Assembly (NCBI GenBank): GCA_033002965.1 | Contig: JAURVB010013312.1 | Coordinates: 115,356 to 179,355 of the forward strand | Direction of reading: 5' to 3' | Length of the DNA: 64,000 bases | Source: Piper betle | Lineage: Eukaryota; Streptophyta; Magnoliopsida; Piperales; Piperaceae | In this document: piece after piece, positions 24,571-36,500 of the stretch | Position numbering within the stretch: the stretch's first letter is position 1 | How the letters are laid out: every line of letters begins with the position of its first letter | The notes under the pieces: model-generated | Databases searched by the model: none | The model's input: only the letters and a program-made list of their open reading frames with translations | What the model was told of the DNA's origin: nothing | Program-made: the position numbers and the translations under genes

Positions 24571-26743
24571 ATGTCGAATATACTGGTGCGAACTAGATGC
24601 ACAGCTCTTCATGTTATATTCTACTTGAAAGAAAAATCCCTTCGTTATTTATTCCAACATTCTGCTTCCTACAGGGTTCAAAATTTCAAACTTGTTGACG
24701 AGATTGACCATGCGAATTTCGAAGGTGATCGAACATGTGGTGTTGGATCTTTCACCTACTCTTCTGTTCGGTTGCGGATGTACCAGTTCGCAGTCACTGG
24801 TTTATTTAGAGAAGCGTTGGACAGCCTAAAGTGCATGTCGTGCTTCAGTGGCAAACCCGTTTTATACGACTACAATGGATTGTTGTATTACTACTTAAAA
24901 TTCAAGCAAGTTGTTACGGGGAAGCGATCAAGCTGTATGTTGAAATGATGAGACTTGGACCACATCCGAATGCTCTGACCTTCAATATGCTTGTTAATGG
25001 ATTTCTTAAGTGTGGGGAAACTGAGGGTGCGTATTTTGTAATCAAAGACATGTGCAGTAGTAGTTTTGTGCCGTCATTTATGCTTACAAAAAATTCTTCA
25101 AGAAGTCATTACAGTTAGTTGGTTTACATGACTGCATTGAGGTATTAAAATTGATGGTGGAGTTGGGTTATCTTCCCTCTGATCGATCATAGTATTTCTT
25201 GTTTAAAAGGCTTTGTACTGTTGGTGAGACTTTTCATGCTTGTTCTTTATTTTCATATTTGGTGGATAGCAAAGTTTATCCAAGCGCATACAGTTACAAT
25301 CTCATCCTCTTTGAACTTTGCAAGTTCAGTCAGAGATCATATTGTTTAGCATTTTTATGTCATTTGAGGAAGAAAGGATTTAAAGTGGACGTTTTTTTGT
25401 ACACAGCTTTGATTTATGGGTTCAGTAAAGAAGGCTTTTTTTAGGATGCTTACAAGGTATTGAGTTGGATATGCGTAGAAGGATGCATTCCTAGTACTGT
25501 AATATACACAATTATTTTTCAGCACCTCTTTAAGTTCAGCACAGTTGATGAGGTTTGGAAAGCATTCAATATAAGAAGAAAACATGGTTGTCAAATAGAC
25601 TTGATGGAATTCAATGTAATTCTTCATGGACTTTTTTGTCATACTAGACTTTTAGAGGTATTGGATGCTTTGAGGATCATGGATATGGAGGGTTTCTCTC
25701 CTGATTGCTTTACTTTTTCTGTGATAGTGGGAGGTTTGTTAAATCTAGGTCAAGTGGAATGGGCTTATGACCTTGGATGCAAGTTTCCGACTAAAGGTTG
25801 TGACCTTGATCTCATTGCCTTCAACGTCTTGGTCTGTTGTTTCTGTTGTATGAGAAGGACACCAGAAGCATGCTGTTTGGTGGAAAATATGGTCAGTGTG
25901 GGTTTCTTGCCCAATAATGTGACCTATAACACTCTAGTTGGTGGACTTTGCAGAGAGGGAAGGTTAGACGAGGCACTTGAACTTTTTACAAGATGTAAAC
26001 TGATAGGAATTTCGCCCGACTTGATTGCATTTAATACAATTCTGTCTGTAGCATGCAAACTGGGAAAAAGGTACTGTAATTGGGAAGCTATTAAGCCACT
26101 CTGCCGTTGAAGGTATTGCGATTGATGCTGTTAGTTTAAAGGTTTTGGTTCAATATTTCTGTGGCGCGGGGGAGCTGATGTCATGCTTTAATCTTGTTGC
26201 TCTAATAATGACAAAGACATCCGATTTAACTCTTCCTACTTTCACTTATAATGTGTTGCTTGACAGCCTGTGCAAGGGGAAATATATTGATATAGCTTTA
26301 CTTGTATTTGTCAAGTTAAAACATCTTGGAGCTGTACCAGATATAATATCATACAATATTCTTTTGCACGTTATGATGAAAGAAAAACAATATTCTCTTG
26401 CGAAGCATCTCGTAAAGGCCATGGATAGCCAACGACTAATGCCGGATGTGTTTACTTATGCATTCATTAACCTTGGTCTTTGCAAGGAATTTGCATGGTC
26501 TCTTAGAAACAAAGTGATGGAATTTGGTGTCTCTCCAAATTTAACAATAGATAGTTGCATTTTATTGGCCTTGGTTCAAACTGGTAAGTTGCAAGATTTT
26601 ATTTGCTTTGTGTTGACATGGCTGCACAAGGATATGGGTTAGATCTATCATCTTTGCGAGATCTTAGACATGCCCTACTGAGTGATGGTGGGAGGAAAAA
26701 TATTGCCAGAACATGTTATTCTATGGGCAGGAAAAACTTGTAG
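24571..26743 (+). pseudogene. P-class pentatricopeptide repeat (PPR) protein, frame broken
   Basis: PPR proteins bind organelle RNA through 35-residue helical pairs. Many repeats are readable: PHPNALTFNMLVNGFLKCGE, YPSAYSYNLILFELCK, CQIDLMEFNVILHGLFCHTR, LPNNVTYNTLVGGLCREGRL, LPTFTYNVLLDSLCKGKYI and LMPDVFTYAFINLGLCKE. The most likely start is ATG 24571; the C-terminus GYGLDLSSLRDLRHALLSDG ends at TAG 26741-26743. The frame is interrupted at about 24905 (one base short), about 25090 (one short), TAG 25190, TAG 25442, about 26072 (one extra, in an A run) and about 26605 (one short). Six lesions in an intronless gene favour a pseudogene, though neighbouring genes show that single-base errors are common in this sequence. 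The repeats lack E/DYW-type tails, so it would be a P-class member. Confidence 0.82.
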
Positions 26744-29101
26744 AAAAGAAATGTGGTATGTGGAAGACGTTTTAGAAGACAAAACATTATATGCCATCAT
26801 TGAAGAGGTTTCCATCTTTGCCTAATTTATTAAAGAATGTGGTTCAGGTTTTTAGAATTAGATTTGTAACCATATGATGTGCTATTTGTATTTGCTGGGG
26901 CTGGTCAATCATTTTTATGTTTCATTCTGGACCCACCAAGTGTTGAGCAAGCGTTTGATTATGGGGCTATGTATTATGTTCCAACATACCTTGTTGATGT
27001 AGAATGCGAAACTAAATAAAAATAATTTTGAAGAATTTCTCCAGTCACTGTCTGCATATTTTAACAGTTATTAAGCTTGATTTCATTCTGTACATTAAAT
27101 TGCAGTCCTTGGAAATAGGTAATTTTTTTTCTTTCATGACATTATTTCTTCATTCTATTGTACTATTTAGAATGAACAAATATTCTAAGGCACATATCTA
27201 AAATAAAATAATCATGCTCTTTTTGTGGTGTGAAGGTTATTCTCCTATCCTTCTCTAGTAGCTTCAGTGTCTTCATCTAATTATATCTTTTATATTGCCC
27301 TTACTGCAGGCATATACCTGGGCAGGAAACCTAAGCCCCAAAGCCCATTCATGACTAGTTCAGTGCCTAAATTATGCTGCTTCGATCCTGGAGGTGAGTT
27401 AATTTAGCTTTCAAAATGCTAGTATTGGCTTCTCTCTGTTTACTAGCCCTTTTATGATTTTGTCCTTTCTATGCATGTTGTATTTCTTGCCTCCCTAAGA
27501 AGACTTGTGATTATTTTGTTAATAGGCATGCTGACAGCTAAATGTTAAGTATGGACCATTGGGAATGACTCATCAGAATTTCTGTAAACAACTTTACTAC
27601 TGTTATGCCTTCCTATATTGCATATATGCTACTATTCTAAATATTATTAAGTATTTGATTCCACAATGAAAAATTGGAACACTCCACAACGGGTATTGTG
27701 TTGCATTTAGGGGGTTTTGTTTTTTAGGCGTCTCTAATGGAAGATGGCATCCCTAAATATGAAGGTCACAGTTTCAGTACCCAAGAGCAGTACAAACTAT
27801 GACGGAAGCAGTTTACAGTTCATGAGATTTCTGAAATGTTCTATTTTTTTTAAGAATATGGACAATTTAGACGTGTTAGATCTAATAAGTTACTCTTAGA
27901 GAGTCCTTTTTCACTCTTACGGGTCTGACATGGGTGGAAGTTATGTCCACGGCAAAAATTCTGGAGAGTCAAATTTTCCTGTCGTGTGTACTTGGTGCAA
28001 ATGCTTGCTGCAGCAGATGTTAATGCATCTCCTTTCACTCTGTGAATTATATTCAGCCAATATGTAACTTACTTTCTACACATTCTGTTTTTTAATTAGG
28101 AAAGAAAAAATCCTCCATCACAATGTCCATATAATTTTATGGATGCTTCACTAATTGAATGGTAAGCTGATTTGCTGTATAATGAGTTGTGAGCATTAAG
28201 CCTAAGTTGGTTTGTATTTTGCCAATGACCATATTCTCTCGTCTCTTCTTTAACTACAAACAACAGACATGATATTAAGAATGTTTTTTTTGTAATGCCC
28301 CAGCTTCTTGGCATTCATTGGAGTTCTGTGGTCGGCACAACGCAAAGCTCAATGTGAAATCTTCAATATAATTTAAATGTTTGATACATCATCTACAGGT
28401 AAGCTCCATGGAGAGGCCAACTGCCTTAGCGAGCAAATTTTCCGTAGCCCATTTGATCATTATGTGTATGGGAAACCTTTTTGCTTATAACTAGAAATAA
28501 AGCTTGTGATCCTGGGAAAGTAAAATGAGAAGGCAGTTTTCTGCCGGATTATGCACAGGATCCGGATCAGTGATTGGTGTGCGATGCACTTCGCAAGTTG
28601 TGGGAGTCGCTAGACGAGCTTACCATTTTGCCCACGAGATCGTGCATAGCTCGGGAATACTGATGATTGACTTTGGCAACTCTCCTAGTAGTTGCTGTAA
28701 CGAGTGTAATCTAAATCAACAGTGGATTACAGCTTGCATCTTGGGACGAATGTGCTTCAGTTGCAGTTTTTGATGGGATGGTGCTAAGAAGCCGCCATAG
28801 AATAGGCTTGAGTTGCTTTGAAAAAGAAATAAGCTCAGACGTCGAATGTAACTTGTATCGGTGCAAAAGAGCGGAAAAAATATTGATGGTTTTTGTAATT
28901 TAAATATTCCAATTTGATTTTTTATTATCTTTGTTTTTTATTTTCCAGCGTACACAATGGGCAGTGCCTCGTTTATTTATAATATAATAATTACAACAAC
29001 AGTTGGAGGATGGCATGGTTATAACTCAACAAAAGTATAACTTCCAGATATAAGATGTACATGGAAATGACATTTTTGGTATGTAACTTGCACAGCTCGT
29101 C
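26744..29101. other. Intergenic; possible PPR 3' UTR; no gene confirmed
   Basis: Downstream of the PPR locus. A stretch at about 27309-27392 is bounded by a CAG and a GTGAGT and could be a spliced 3' UTR exon. A frame at 28525-28773 (82 codons) has no recognisable domain. The last part before 29102 is likely 3' UTR of the convergent MO25-like gene. Confidence 0.4.
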
Positions 29102-32100
29102 TCAATAGACGCTTGCTAGGTGTGAAATTCTTTCAATTTCCTTTATGATTAAGTCTTTTTCTTCCTCAAGCTGCTCATCCTCCGATCCTGCGTATGTGTA
29201 AGATAACAGAAGAAACTACATTAGTTAACACTTAAACATGAAACTTGCAGCTTAGAACCATATATGATGTTCACCACCTTTGCTAAGAGGAAGATTATGC
29301 AGAAGCATCAACAACTTGTCGCTGTTTTTTGCTAATATGGAAATTATCTCGTGAGGCTTATTGGGATTAGCAACAAAAACCTGGGAATGTTGAAAATTAC
29401 ACAATAAAAAATATGCAACTTTAATATAAAATTGTCACTACTCATCGTATGGTAATATGTGAGAAAGAAGACCTTAAATATATGAAAAGCATTAAGCTGG
29501 ATGTTTTTGCTAGAATCCTGCATAATGTAGGTGGTCTTAGTCATCTTCATAACAAACATTTACAAAATTTCTTGAGACCCCATCCAATTTTTAGGCTTCT
29601 CCGAAGGGGTAAGCACAAATACCTTCAGTAATGTCATCATGATTTTCAAGTGTTGAACATCCAAAATATAACGCTTCATTGTTGGAACGTTAGGAGGCTC
29701 CAAGAGAAACTCCGAAAGAAGCTAGCAAGGCAAATTACTATAATTGATACACAATGTAATATGTTAAATGATAGACAGAAGTATATATGTCCAACCTTCA
29801 GAGATTGCCGTCTTGTTACATAATTTGTATTAGTCAGCAGTTTTTCATAAAGCTTGAAAAACTGTAATAACAATTATGAGGAGTCACATGAACAAGCAAG
29901 AAAATAACTTAAATGCATAATTAGGTTGCTAGATGCCAGAACCATCCCTCCAAGTACTATCATTACATTAAATGGTTTACAGTTATATTAACCTGCTCAT
30001 AATGAGATGTAAGAAACTCGGATACATGTAACTCGTGTCTGGTGAGCAAATCCTGCAAATGCAAAACATCTTAACGTGCACTTCTGGTAAATTATTTGCT
30101 GTTATGACATTGCAAGATAAAAAACTAGCCTTGAAGGTTGAAAAGGCATCTGAAGCTACATCAAAATGTGGCAATTCAACATATTTGAAAAACAATTCAA
30201 AGCTCATAGACTCCAGTATGTATCTGCAAAGAAACTACAAATATGAATGCAGACATTTTACTGTTAAAATTGTTATTTGGGCGAGCAGTCTTATTAAGAA
30301 AATGTACCCTATAATTGGACAAAATATTCTAGGAGAGTTGACCAACCAATGGAAACACACAAAGACATATAGCTAGTTCATAAGTTCACTTTCTTGGCTG
30401 AAATGTAAGGGTTATGTTTTTAGACTATAATGTTATAAGTAACCAAATTTCAAAGTATTTCAAACACAGAAATCTTACCTGGCAAGTGTAGGATATTTGA
30501 TGCATTCTCTCAACATGTTTCCACAATTCAAAGCAATTTCTTTGTTGTCATAACTGAATAAAGAAAACACAAACATGCATGAACACTTTTTAAGACGTGG
30601 CTTTGCAACATGAAGAAATAACTGAGGGGAAAATGACAAAAATACCAAGAAATAAATAAGCCTTATAAAAATTATAACTTGGTCATGGTTCACTAGAGAT
30701 GATACTCAAGATAATTGGACAGAAGCGAACTATACAAAAATTTGTCATTATTGGCATAGTTTCTCATCTTGTAAGTCACTGAGTTCACATGACAAGACAA
30801 ATTCAAAGAGAACGACATCTTGATTTTCTCTTTTTTAAAAAATAAATAAATAAATAAATTCCAATTCTCGTCTATTTTGACAATATCCTTACATTGGCAT
30901 TTCAGATAGCAGTCCAAAGTAAATTGGTTTACCTTGGATGATGGTAACGCACAGATCAGTAAAATACAATTTCAAAAAGAATTCTAATCTGAAAGACAAG
31001 AAAAAAATGACAAGGGAAGACTACCAGACAACCAGGAAGTCTAACAGGTCTGTATGATTCTCGATATACTCCACACAGCAATAACTGGGGCCAATCTGCT
31101 GCCGCAATAATATGCACCAGCAATGCACCAAATTCTTTCTTGTCTGTCTTACAAGCGAGAAAAAAAAGATAATTAAGAATACACACTTATAATATATTTG
31201 GATTACTGCAAAAGGATCTGGACTTACTTCCCATTCCAATATTATTAGCTTGTGAACAAAGAGATCAAGAACACCATCTTTGCAAACCTCGACAGCTATT
31301 TGTGAAACCTGGTCTGGATTGGGCTCCACTTCACCATCTCCGGAAAGCATATGTCTAAATGCAAGAACATTCTTTTCTGCTTCTTCAAAAGCCTAGTAAT
31401 TTCAGCGTAAAACCATGAAATTCTATTTCAGAATGCTAAAATATAGGATGAACCACAGGCAGCAAAAAATAACTTTTTTTGGGGGGTAAAATTAGCACTC
31501 CGCAGAGTCTAAACAATCTAAAGACTCATTGGCAGCTAGCAACCAATGTGTATCGGAACATGAATTATCTGACAAAGGGGATATAGCTACCAATGGGGAT
31601 TGAGGTTTGTAATGTTGTTTGCTGCGTATTAATAATTTTTTTGTTTGAAAAGCCCGCGCATTGCATGGAGTCTAAACTTGCTTCCAATATTACTGGCAAC
31701 TAGCTAGAAATGTACATCGTAAACATCAATAGTTGGACCAAATGGATAGACACAAAGGATTGAGCTTATAACTACTGTTTGTTTTATATGAAAAAAAATT
31801 ACAAGTTCTTCTATTCAAATAGCTTGTTTCCATAACAACTCAGTAGCAGCTAGCTACTGACACCGTTGTAAACATAGATAATCTACATCTAACAAAGAAT
31901 GCGCATCGAAAACATGTGCAATCTAATTAAAGGGATCTATCCATGACATAAAGGAATGAATTCATAACAATTACTTACTTGACATAAAAAAGTAATAAAA
32001 AAGTAATCTTTTTTACGAGTTTGATTCCTTTTTAAACAGAGTTCCAACTTGTTTCCAACATAACAACTCTTGCAAAAATAAAATAAAAACAAAAAAGCTT

Positions 32101-32392
32101 AAACCTCTAACAACATTTCCAAAATTCATGAGCTTCACCAAACATCTCAACAACCGCTCAAGAAAAACCAAACAGCTCCCATTCTAGGATAAAAAAGAAT
32201 TAACCGGCATACAAGGATGAAATCAAACAATTAGAATTCAATAAAATTTACACACGCACACAAAAAAAAGACCTTTTCGAGAGATTTGACATCGACAACG
32301 GTGTTGTTGTCGAGAGCGAGGAGGCTGTCCTTGACCGACCTCACCACCTCCGCCGCCGACTTGGGCCTCGCCGGCTTGAAGAAGAAGGCCAT
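29102..32392 (-). CDS. MO25-like protein (CAB39/Mob25 family)
   Basis: MO25 proteins are armadillo-like helical scaffolds that activate germinal-centre/STE20-type kinases; plant members act in cell polarity and division. Eleven exons join in frame to 343 residues, the normal family length: 32392-32273, 31392-31228, 31143-31025, 30553-30479, 30223-30130, 30052-29993, 29861-29796, 29721-29623, 29517-29473, 29380-29278 and 29187-29102. Landmarks are MAFFFKPARPKSAAEVVRSV, then LLALDNNTVVDVKSLEK, MLSGDGEVEPNPDQVSQIA, QQIGPSYCCVEYIENHTDLL, YDNKEIALNCGNMLRECIK, ELPHFDVASDAFSTFK, NYVTRRQSLK, EPPNVPTMKRYILDV and KNIQLNAFHIFK. Intron 5 starts with GC rather than GT (AAG|GCTAGT at 30130/30129). No lesions are visible. 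The 5' UTR is GC-rich and faces the F-box gene head to head about 1 kb away. Confidence 0.95.
31440..31980. repeat. Degenerate repeats of about 170 bases in MO25 intron 1
   Basis: Three loosely similar units share motifs such as GCAGCTAGC / GCAACTAGCTAG, a TGTACATCG-like core followed by AACAT, and a block reading GGATTGAG or GGAATGAAT before TATAAC. Alignment by eye only; unit edges are uncertain. Confidence 0.4.
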
Positions 32393-33389
32393 CTCCTCCG
32401 ATCCACCTCTCTTCTCTCTCTTCCTCGTCGCCCGACCCACAACTCACTCAGTTTTTTTACCCGCCCGTGTCGAATCGGAATATCTGTGCGTTACTCACTT
32501 TTGTCCTGCCGGGTAATTTGTATTAATAAGCTCAACGTGGATTTTGTAAAAAAATGATATTCGACTCCAATTAAAATTAATATGGTCTGTTTATTTCCCT
32601 GATTCTCAAATCTAATTTTGGTAAAAAAATTGATTTATAGATTATTACATTGTCTTTTTTCCTAATCGAATGTAACTCAAACAATCGAGTTTGAGATTAT
32701 TTTTAGTTTACTTTATATAAAGATAAAAATATTTTGATATTTTATTTATATGTAACAAAAAAAACGTTGATTCTTAATCTAAATAATTATGTGTTAGTTT
32801 TATTAGAACTTAAATCAACTAAACTTGAACTTAAAAACAGGTGAATTAATTTTCAATAAAACAAAACTCAACATCTTTTGGTTTTGAACAATTATGCTAC
32901 GGGGTGTCTAATTGGATTTGTGCATCATACATATAAAAAAAAGTATGAATGGTCTAATATGTGCTATCACTTATTAAATGTAACTTAAAGGTATTATTTA
33001 TTAATAATAGTGATGAAAAGATGTAGTATCATATTAAGTATAGCCAATTACTTTCCAATGTGAAACCATATTATAATACACAAATTTAATCTAACAAACA
33101 TGACTAATGTATAAGCTCATGAGAAACATGTAAAAGATGTTATAGAACATATTAACCTAATCAAGATGATTTAAAGTTGCATAACCTAATCAACACGAGC
33201 AACGACTTTAAGCTTCTAGAGTTAGCTCGTGTGTATCAATCTTTAATTTTTTATTATCCATTACAATATATAATAATAATAATAATAATAAAATAAGAAA
33301 AAAAGAACCAAGCTGCAAGTAATACCAAAACGCGGCGTACCTAAATCCAACCCGTTCTTACCAGCTACCGCTCCAGATCTAAGACAATT
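32393..33389. other. Shared upstream region of MO25-like and F-box/LRR genes
   Basis: Head-to-head spacer. The first 120 bases or so and the last 100 or so are GC-richer (likely UTRs), and the centre is AT-rich. An (ATA)n/(ATT)n-like triplet run lies at 33269-33291. No gene is supported. Confidence 0.5.
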
Positions 33390-33558
33390 ATGACCGTTAG
33401 ATGCACCAAAAGATACAATCGTATCCGTCCACTTTGTTCTCTCCCACAGACTAGACCCAGCCAATGTCCGGGCACGCAGACACTTCCCCATCGCCACCTC
33501 CTCGAAACTCGGCGGCGGTCTCCGATCTGGGCGGCCGGCCTCGGCGGCGGCAGCGGAG

Positions 33559-36500
33559 ATGAGAGGGGAGACCTGATCAACACGCTCCTGCCCGACGAGA
33601 TCCTCTACGAGGTTTTCCGGCGGCTCGATGGCCACAAGTCGGCTTGCGACGCCGCCTCCCTCGTCTGCAAGCGGTGGCTCCGCCTCGACCGGGCCTCACG
33701 CCGCACTGTCCGCATCGGCGCCTCCGGCAGCCCCGACGTCTTCGTCTCCTCCGTCCTCCGCCGCTTCCACAGCCTCCGCAACGTCTTCGTCGACGAGCGC
33801 CTCACCGTCTCCTGCTCCTCCTTCCCATGCTCCTTCGCCGCCCCGCACACCCGCACCCTCCTCGTACGCTTTCCTCCTCGAAAAATTTCCTGGTTTTTTT
33901 GGGCCAATGTTTGATTGTGTCTTGATGCAGAGGAGGAACCGCGGGGTTCGGAGGGCTACGAGTTCGTCTGTTATGAATCATTTTCGATCGGGTGGATCGG
34001 GCTTTGAGGAAACCGGGTCTGAGATTTCGAGCCTTTCCGATGATGGCTTGAATGCACTTGCCGAGGGTTGTGGGAAGCTGGAAAAGTTGAGCTTGATCTG
34101 GTGTTCTAATGTTACAAGCGCCGGGTTGAAATCTATTGCCGTGAATTGCAAGGGGTTGAGGTCCTTGGATTTGCAGGTGCATACGACGTTGTATATTTTT
34201 TCTGTACGTTTTTTACTATGCATAAAATGTAGTTCAAGGTCATATGTTATTTTTTGTCATGTTGTTGCTTAACATCCAATATTGCATACCTGAGTTTAGT
34301 TGATCTCAGAGATTGAATACTTGGAATTACAAAATGTTGTTTTTGTGGTTAATTTTGCGTAGTAGCCATTTTGCGATGCTATGTTTAAATTTAAAGCAGC
34401 TATGATTACTTTTTTTTCGTATGTATGCTTTCTGCTGGCATGTGGAGAAGCACCTTGGCAAGTTATCAACATGCTGCAACCGGCTTCATATACCTTGCTG
34501 TTTTTCTTACTTTCATATTTGATATCATTCTGTTTTAAATATGTGGTCTAAGCGATGGAACAATGACTTCCTCAGGGGTGTTATGTTGGTGATCAAGGTC
34601 TTTCATCTATAGGGGAGTTTTGCAAACAGCTTGAAGATTTGAATTTGCGTTTCTGTGAAGCCTTATCTGACAGAGGATTGACGGACTTGGCTCTAGGATG
34701 TGGGAAATCATTGAAAGTTTTGAGCATAGCAGCTTGCGCTAAAATTACTGATATGTCGTTGGAAGCAGTGGGCAAACACTGCAAATGTCTACAAAGCTTG
34801 TCATTAGATTCTGAATTTGTTAAAGACGAGGGCATACTTGCTGTGGCCAAGGGATGCCTGTCTCTGAAAGCGCTGAAGTTACAGTGCATAAATGTTACAG
34901 ATGAAGCTTTGCTGGCTGTGGGCATTAGGTGTACTTCGTTAGAAGTTTTGGCTCTGTACAGCTTTCAAAGATTTACTGACAGGTACATTCTCACTGCTTT
35001 TTATATTATTTGATATTTTTTTTGGAAATATTACACTAGGTCCACAAACGACCAACATAAGTAATCCATTATTACATGTGGAGAAGGCTTTTATGTAGAG
35101 ATTCATAGGGTATTCAAGAAAATTATCCTTCCCTCCGTTTATGAACCTAAGATAAAGAAAGGATAACCTAGGATAAAGCAAGGATAACACCACATCCAAT
35201 GTGAACCTGGTGGTTATAGCCTTATAAGTGGGGGGTGGACTTGGCTGGCCCCTTTGAATGGGTGACTGTTGTCTATCAGGTTGCATGTGGGCACTATCTG
35301 TTAAAAAAATGCTCCTCTTCAGCAGTGCAAGATGTATTAAATGCGTCAGGGATATCATATGTTGTATATTTGTGTATAAGTTCCTTGAGATGCTTATGAT
35401 GTTGGGAAATTTGATGGCAGAGTGTATGATTTATCTGCTGGCTATTGTTTTTCCTTTTAGGATGCTTACATTTTTGTCTATTGTGAATAACTGAGAGTTA
35501 GTCTCGCACGACATGGGCTTGCAGAGTATTACTATGTTTGTAAATTGAATATGGTTCATTTTAGATAGCCTCTGTCCTTTGATAGAGCTTGTTGATACTT
35601 TGATATCTGAAAAAGACTTTTAAAGTGGGAACAAGATATTAGTATTGCCAATATCTATTATTAGTGGTTGTGATATTTCTGTTGTCATTGCCATTTTGTC
35701 TTCTTAACCTAGGAAACTATGTACAGGATATCTTCATGAGCATTACCAGATCTTAATCCTTTTTTTTTTTTTTTTTGCAGGAGCCTCTTAGCTGTCGGAA
35801 ATGGATGCAAAAAACTTAAAAATCTTACCCTTAATGACTGCTATTTCCTTAGTGACAAAAGCCTTGAGGCCGTTGCCAGTGGATGCACGGGTCTTACTCA
35901 CTTGGAAGTGAATGGCTGTCACAATATTGGAACACTTGGGGTGGAGTCTATTGGAAAATCGTGCCCGTATGTTTTTGACTGTTTTATGGAAGACTAAAAG
36001 GATAAATTGTTTATTGATAGTCATGCGAAATTTTGTTCTATGTTTAGCATGTTTTAATTACTTACTTGGATGTCTTATATATCCTCTGTGTTTTTATAAT
36101 TGAGCATGGGCATGCTTCTTTCTTTCTTGCCTTATAACCGGTAAAAAGTTACCAAAATTAATTCTTCCCAATAGAATGTTGTCATAGTTAAATTGTTGTC
36201 TTTATTTTGCAGGGGCCTGTTAGAGTTGTCTTTGTTGTACTGTCAAAAGATTGGTGATAATGCTCTTATAGAGGTTGGTAAAGGCTGCAAATTCCTTCAA
36301 GCTCTCCATTTAGTTGATTGTTCAAGTATTGGTGATGATGCACTTTGTAGCATAGCACATGGCTGCCCAAATTTGAAGAAACTTCATATTCGCCGTTGCT
36401 ATGAGGTAGGCGTTTACTTTGTCTTGTGTAGTATGGTGGGTTATGTATTTCATGTCACGAAGACCAAGTTACAGGCTAGCAAAAATTAGATTAGCCTGAG

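Noticed and set aside
28525..28773. 82-codon frame downstream of the PPR locus
   Set aside because: No domain or repeat signature; it does not extend the PPR repeats.
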